Origin: Vulcanimicrobiota bacterium
GTDB taxonomy: Bacteria > Vulcanimicrobiota > Vulcanimicrobiia > Vulcanimicrobiales > Vulcanimicrobiaceae
DNA: 6,670 nt
Assembly (NCBI GenBank): GCA_003167055.1
Contig: PMUE01000050.1
Coordinates: 1 to 6,670, forward strand
Reading direction: 5' to 3'
Part shown: in pieces, positions 5,214 through 6,670 of the stretch
Numbering within the stretch: the stretch's first letter is position 1
How the letters are laid out: each line of letters starts with the position of its first letter
Notes under the pieces: generated by a model
The model's input: only the letters and a program-made list of their open reading frames with translations
Told to the model about the DNA's origin: nothing
Database searches by the model: none
Translations under genes and position numbers: made by a program

Positions 5214-5454
5214 TCTCCGCGGCGCGTTGCGTACCGCACTCGACGTTGACGCGCCGCCGCTCCAGCTCGAGCGTATCGGCGAACGCGTGGCGCGCCGCGT
5301 ACGTTCGCTCCAACGCCGGCGTTCGCGCTCGATGTTGAGTGTGGCGGCGCTGGTCGCGCTGATCGCCGTCTTTGCCGGGGGGCAGGAAACGGCGGTATTC
5401 TATCCGGCGATCGCCGCCGCGCCCGCACCCGCCCCGTCACCGCTCGCCACGTGA
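5203..5454 (+). CDS. Small single-pass membrane protein, probable anti-sigma factor
   Basis: An 83-residue protein. Residues 1-44 are hydrophilic, with a likely helix (LERIGERVARRVRSLQ) ending in a basic cluster RRRSRS. Residues about 45-60 (LSVAALVALIAVFAGG) form one transmembrane helix. Residues 61-83 form a short tail rich in Ala and Pro (APAPAPSP). The positive-inside rule places the N-terminus in the cytoplasm and the tail outside. This is the layout of a membrane anti-sigma factor, and the 11-bp overlap with the ECF gene plus a GAGGT ribosome site support tight co-production. However, it contains no cysteine, so the usual zinc-binding anti-sigma motif (H-x3-C-x2-C) is absent, and the cytoplasmic part is short for a sigma-binding domain. 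Its role is inferred from context. Its stop overlaps the start of the PMT gene by 4 bp (GTGA). Confidence 0.72.
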   Translation: MPVDLRGALRTALDVDAPPLQLERIGERVARRVRSLQRRRSRSMLSVAALVALIAVFAGGQETAVFYPAIAAAPAPAPSPLAT

Positions 5455-6670
5455 TCGCACTCACAGAGCGCGCCCGCGACACGATCATCGCGTCGGCGCT
5501 GGGCGCCGCGTCATTCGTCCTGCTGTTCATTCGCTATTGGGTGCCACCAGGTAAGATCTTCGACGAAGTTTACTTCGCCCGCGCTGCTGAAGAGTATCTG
5601 CAGCGTCGCTATATCTACGAGAACACGCACCCGCCGGTGACCAAGCTCCTGATCACACTCTCGGTCGTGATGTTCGGCGGTTTGCAGCATGGGGATACGG
5701 CGTACGGCTGGCGCTTTCTCAACGTGGTCGCCGGCGCGGTTGCGATTCCGCTGTGCTTCGTCCTCGCCAAACGCATCACGCGCTCGACCCTCTTTGCAAC
5801 CTATGCGACGCTACTCTTTGCGTTCGATGGCATGCACTACGTGCAGTCACGCATCGCGACGCCCGAAGCCTTCGTCGTCTGCTTTTCGCTGGCGACACTC
5901 TACGCGTTTTGCCGCTACTGGGATGCCGTCGTCGCGGCGCCTGCGCAACCGCTTGGGCATCGTTCGTGGCGCGAGCGGGGACTCGAACTGCTTGCGAGTC
6001 TGGTTATTGCCGCGGGCATCGTGCTGCCGAGGTTTGCCCACGAGAGCGAGGCGGCGCGTATCGTCTTGATCGTCATCGTCGCGGCGGTGCTGTACGCCGC
6101 GTGGCGGCTCTGGCGCGAACGTCCACCGGGCGCCGCATGGCTGATCGCCTTCGCCTTTGCCGGCGCGCTGCTGGTGGCGAGCAAGTGGTACGGCGTGATG
6201 GCCTACGGCGTCGCCGCGGTGATCGTCGGTTACGTGTCGATTCGCGCATGGATGGCGCGGCGTGCCTCGCCGTTCCCAATCGATCTGGTCGTTGCCTGTG
6301 TGATCGGCAGCATCGGTATCGTCTATGCGCTCGCTTACATCCCGCATTTCATCGGCTTGCGCGATCTGCAAACGCTGCCGCCGCGGCCCTATACGGTCAG
6401 CGACATCGTCACGATGCAGGTCAACGCGTTCCTCTATCACGATCATCTGCGCGCCACGCATCCGTACGCGTCGGCATGGTGGACGTGGCCGCTCGATTTA
6501 CGTCCCCTGCTGTATAGCGCGCAATATGGCGGTACCTGTCCTAACTGCACTGCGGCGATGATCTATTCGTTTCCGAATCCGCTCGTGATGTGGCTTGGGC
6601 TGGTTTCGGTGCCGTTCGTCGGTGTGCTCGCGTTCGTGCGCCGCAACCGCGGCTACGCGCTGATCGTGCT
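5451..6670 (+). CDS. PMT-family protein O-mannosyltransferase (GT39), 3' end outside window
   Basis: PMTs transfer mannose from polyprenyl-phosphate-mannose to Ser/Thr of proteins on the outer face of the membrane, often during Sec export. The frame is open from GTG 5451 to the window edge: 406 codons of a family usually near 450-550. Visible landmarks: transmembrane helix about 11-29; the loop FDEVYF with the Asp38-Glu39 acidic pair required in PMTs; NTHPPVTKLL with His60-Pro-Pro and Lys65; YGWRFLN with Arg88; FDGMHYVQSRIATPE (125-139), matching the PMT DG-x-SR region with Glu139 where Asp is common; SKWYG at 244-248; HPYASAWWTWPLDLRP at 337-352. About ten or eleven membrane segments are visible in all. 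A CPNC pair (Cys363, Cys366) lies in a probable external loop. The start gives a 4-bp overlap with the preceding gene and no Shine-Dalgarno site. ArnT-like or other GT-C transferases are possible but fit less well. Confidence 0.86.
   Translation, partial: MIALTERARDTIIASALGAASFVLLFIRYWVPPGKIFDEVYFARAAEEYLQRRYIYENTHPPVTKLLITLSVVMFGGLQHGDTAYGWRFLNVVAGAVAIPLCFVLAKRITRSTLFATYATLLFAFDGMHYVQSRIATPEAFVVCFSLATLYAFCRYWDAVVAAPAQPLGHRSWRERGLELLASLVIAAGIVLPRFAHESEAARIVLIVIVAAVLYAAWRLWRERPPGAAWLIAFAFAGALLVASKWYGVMAYGVAAVIVGYVSIRAWMARRASPFPIDLVVACVIGSIGIVYALAYIPHFIGLRDLQTLPPRPYTVSDIVTMQVNAFLYHDHLRATHPYASAWWTWPLDLRPLLYSAQYGGTCPNCTAAMIYSFPNPLVMWLGLVSVPFVGVLAFVRRNRGYALIV

Noticed and set aside
1..6670. Mobile elements, CRISPR arrays, tRNA/rRNA genes or phage defence genes
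   Set aside because: No direct or inverted repeat arrays, transposase, integrase, nuclease or RNA-gene signatures were found; nearly every base belongs to an assigned gene.

Overview
This is a GC-rich, almost fully coding stretch from a flagellated bacterium. Two lipoprotein genes suggest an envelope in which lipid-anchored export matters. I see no mobile element, CRISPR array, tRNA, rRNA or plasmid signature. The phylum cannot be fixed from the sequence. The compact overlapping genes, frequent GTG starts, short divergent rod proteins and a bacterial PMT resemble uncultured high-GC lineages such as Eremiobacterota/Vulcanimicrobiota, but that is a low-confidence guess.

Layout. (1) Positions 1-1396, plus strand: the 3' end of leuB (3-isopropylmalate dehydrogenase), overlapping by 4 bp a complete fabH-type ketoacyl-ACP synthase III. 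(2) 1413-2200, minus strand: two small lipoprotein genes separated by 2 nt, convergent with fabH and divergent from the flagellar genes. One carries an Ig-like fold; the other is unrecognised. (3) 2245-4598, plus strand: a tight flagellar run. It holds a short FlgF-like rod protein, a FlgG-like distal rod protein, a 52-residue FlgJ-like rod-binding protein, a FliA-type sigma-28 factor, and a 103-residue protein that may be a divergent FlgM. Each gene overlaps the next. (4) 4644-6670, plus strand: an ECF sigma factor, a small single-pass membrane protein likely to be its anti-sigma factor, and the first 406 codons of a PMT-family (GT39) protein O-mannosyltransferase. These three also overlap.

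How they work together. The flagellar run makes rod parts and the sigma factor that normally switches on late flagellar genes, with a possible inhibitor next to it. Directly behind it sits a second sigma/partner pair, this time membrane-linked, coupled to an envelope glycosyltransferase. The two sigma modules have the same order: sigma gene first, then a small overlapping partner with its own ribosome binding site inside the sigma gene.

I do not see a wholly new system. The most interesting points are the reduced rod proteins (FlgF-like without the outer domain, FlgG-like without the rod-specific segment, a 52-residue FlgJ), the two unassigned sigma partners, and the ECF/membrane-protein/PMT operon.
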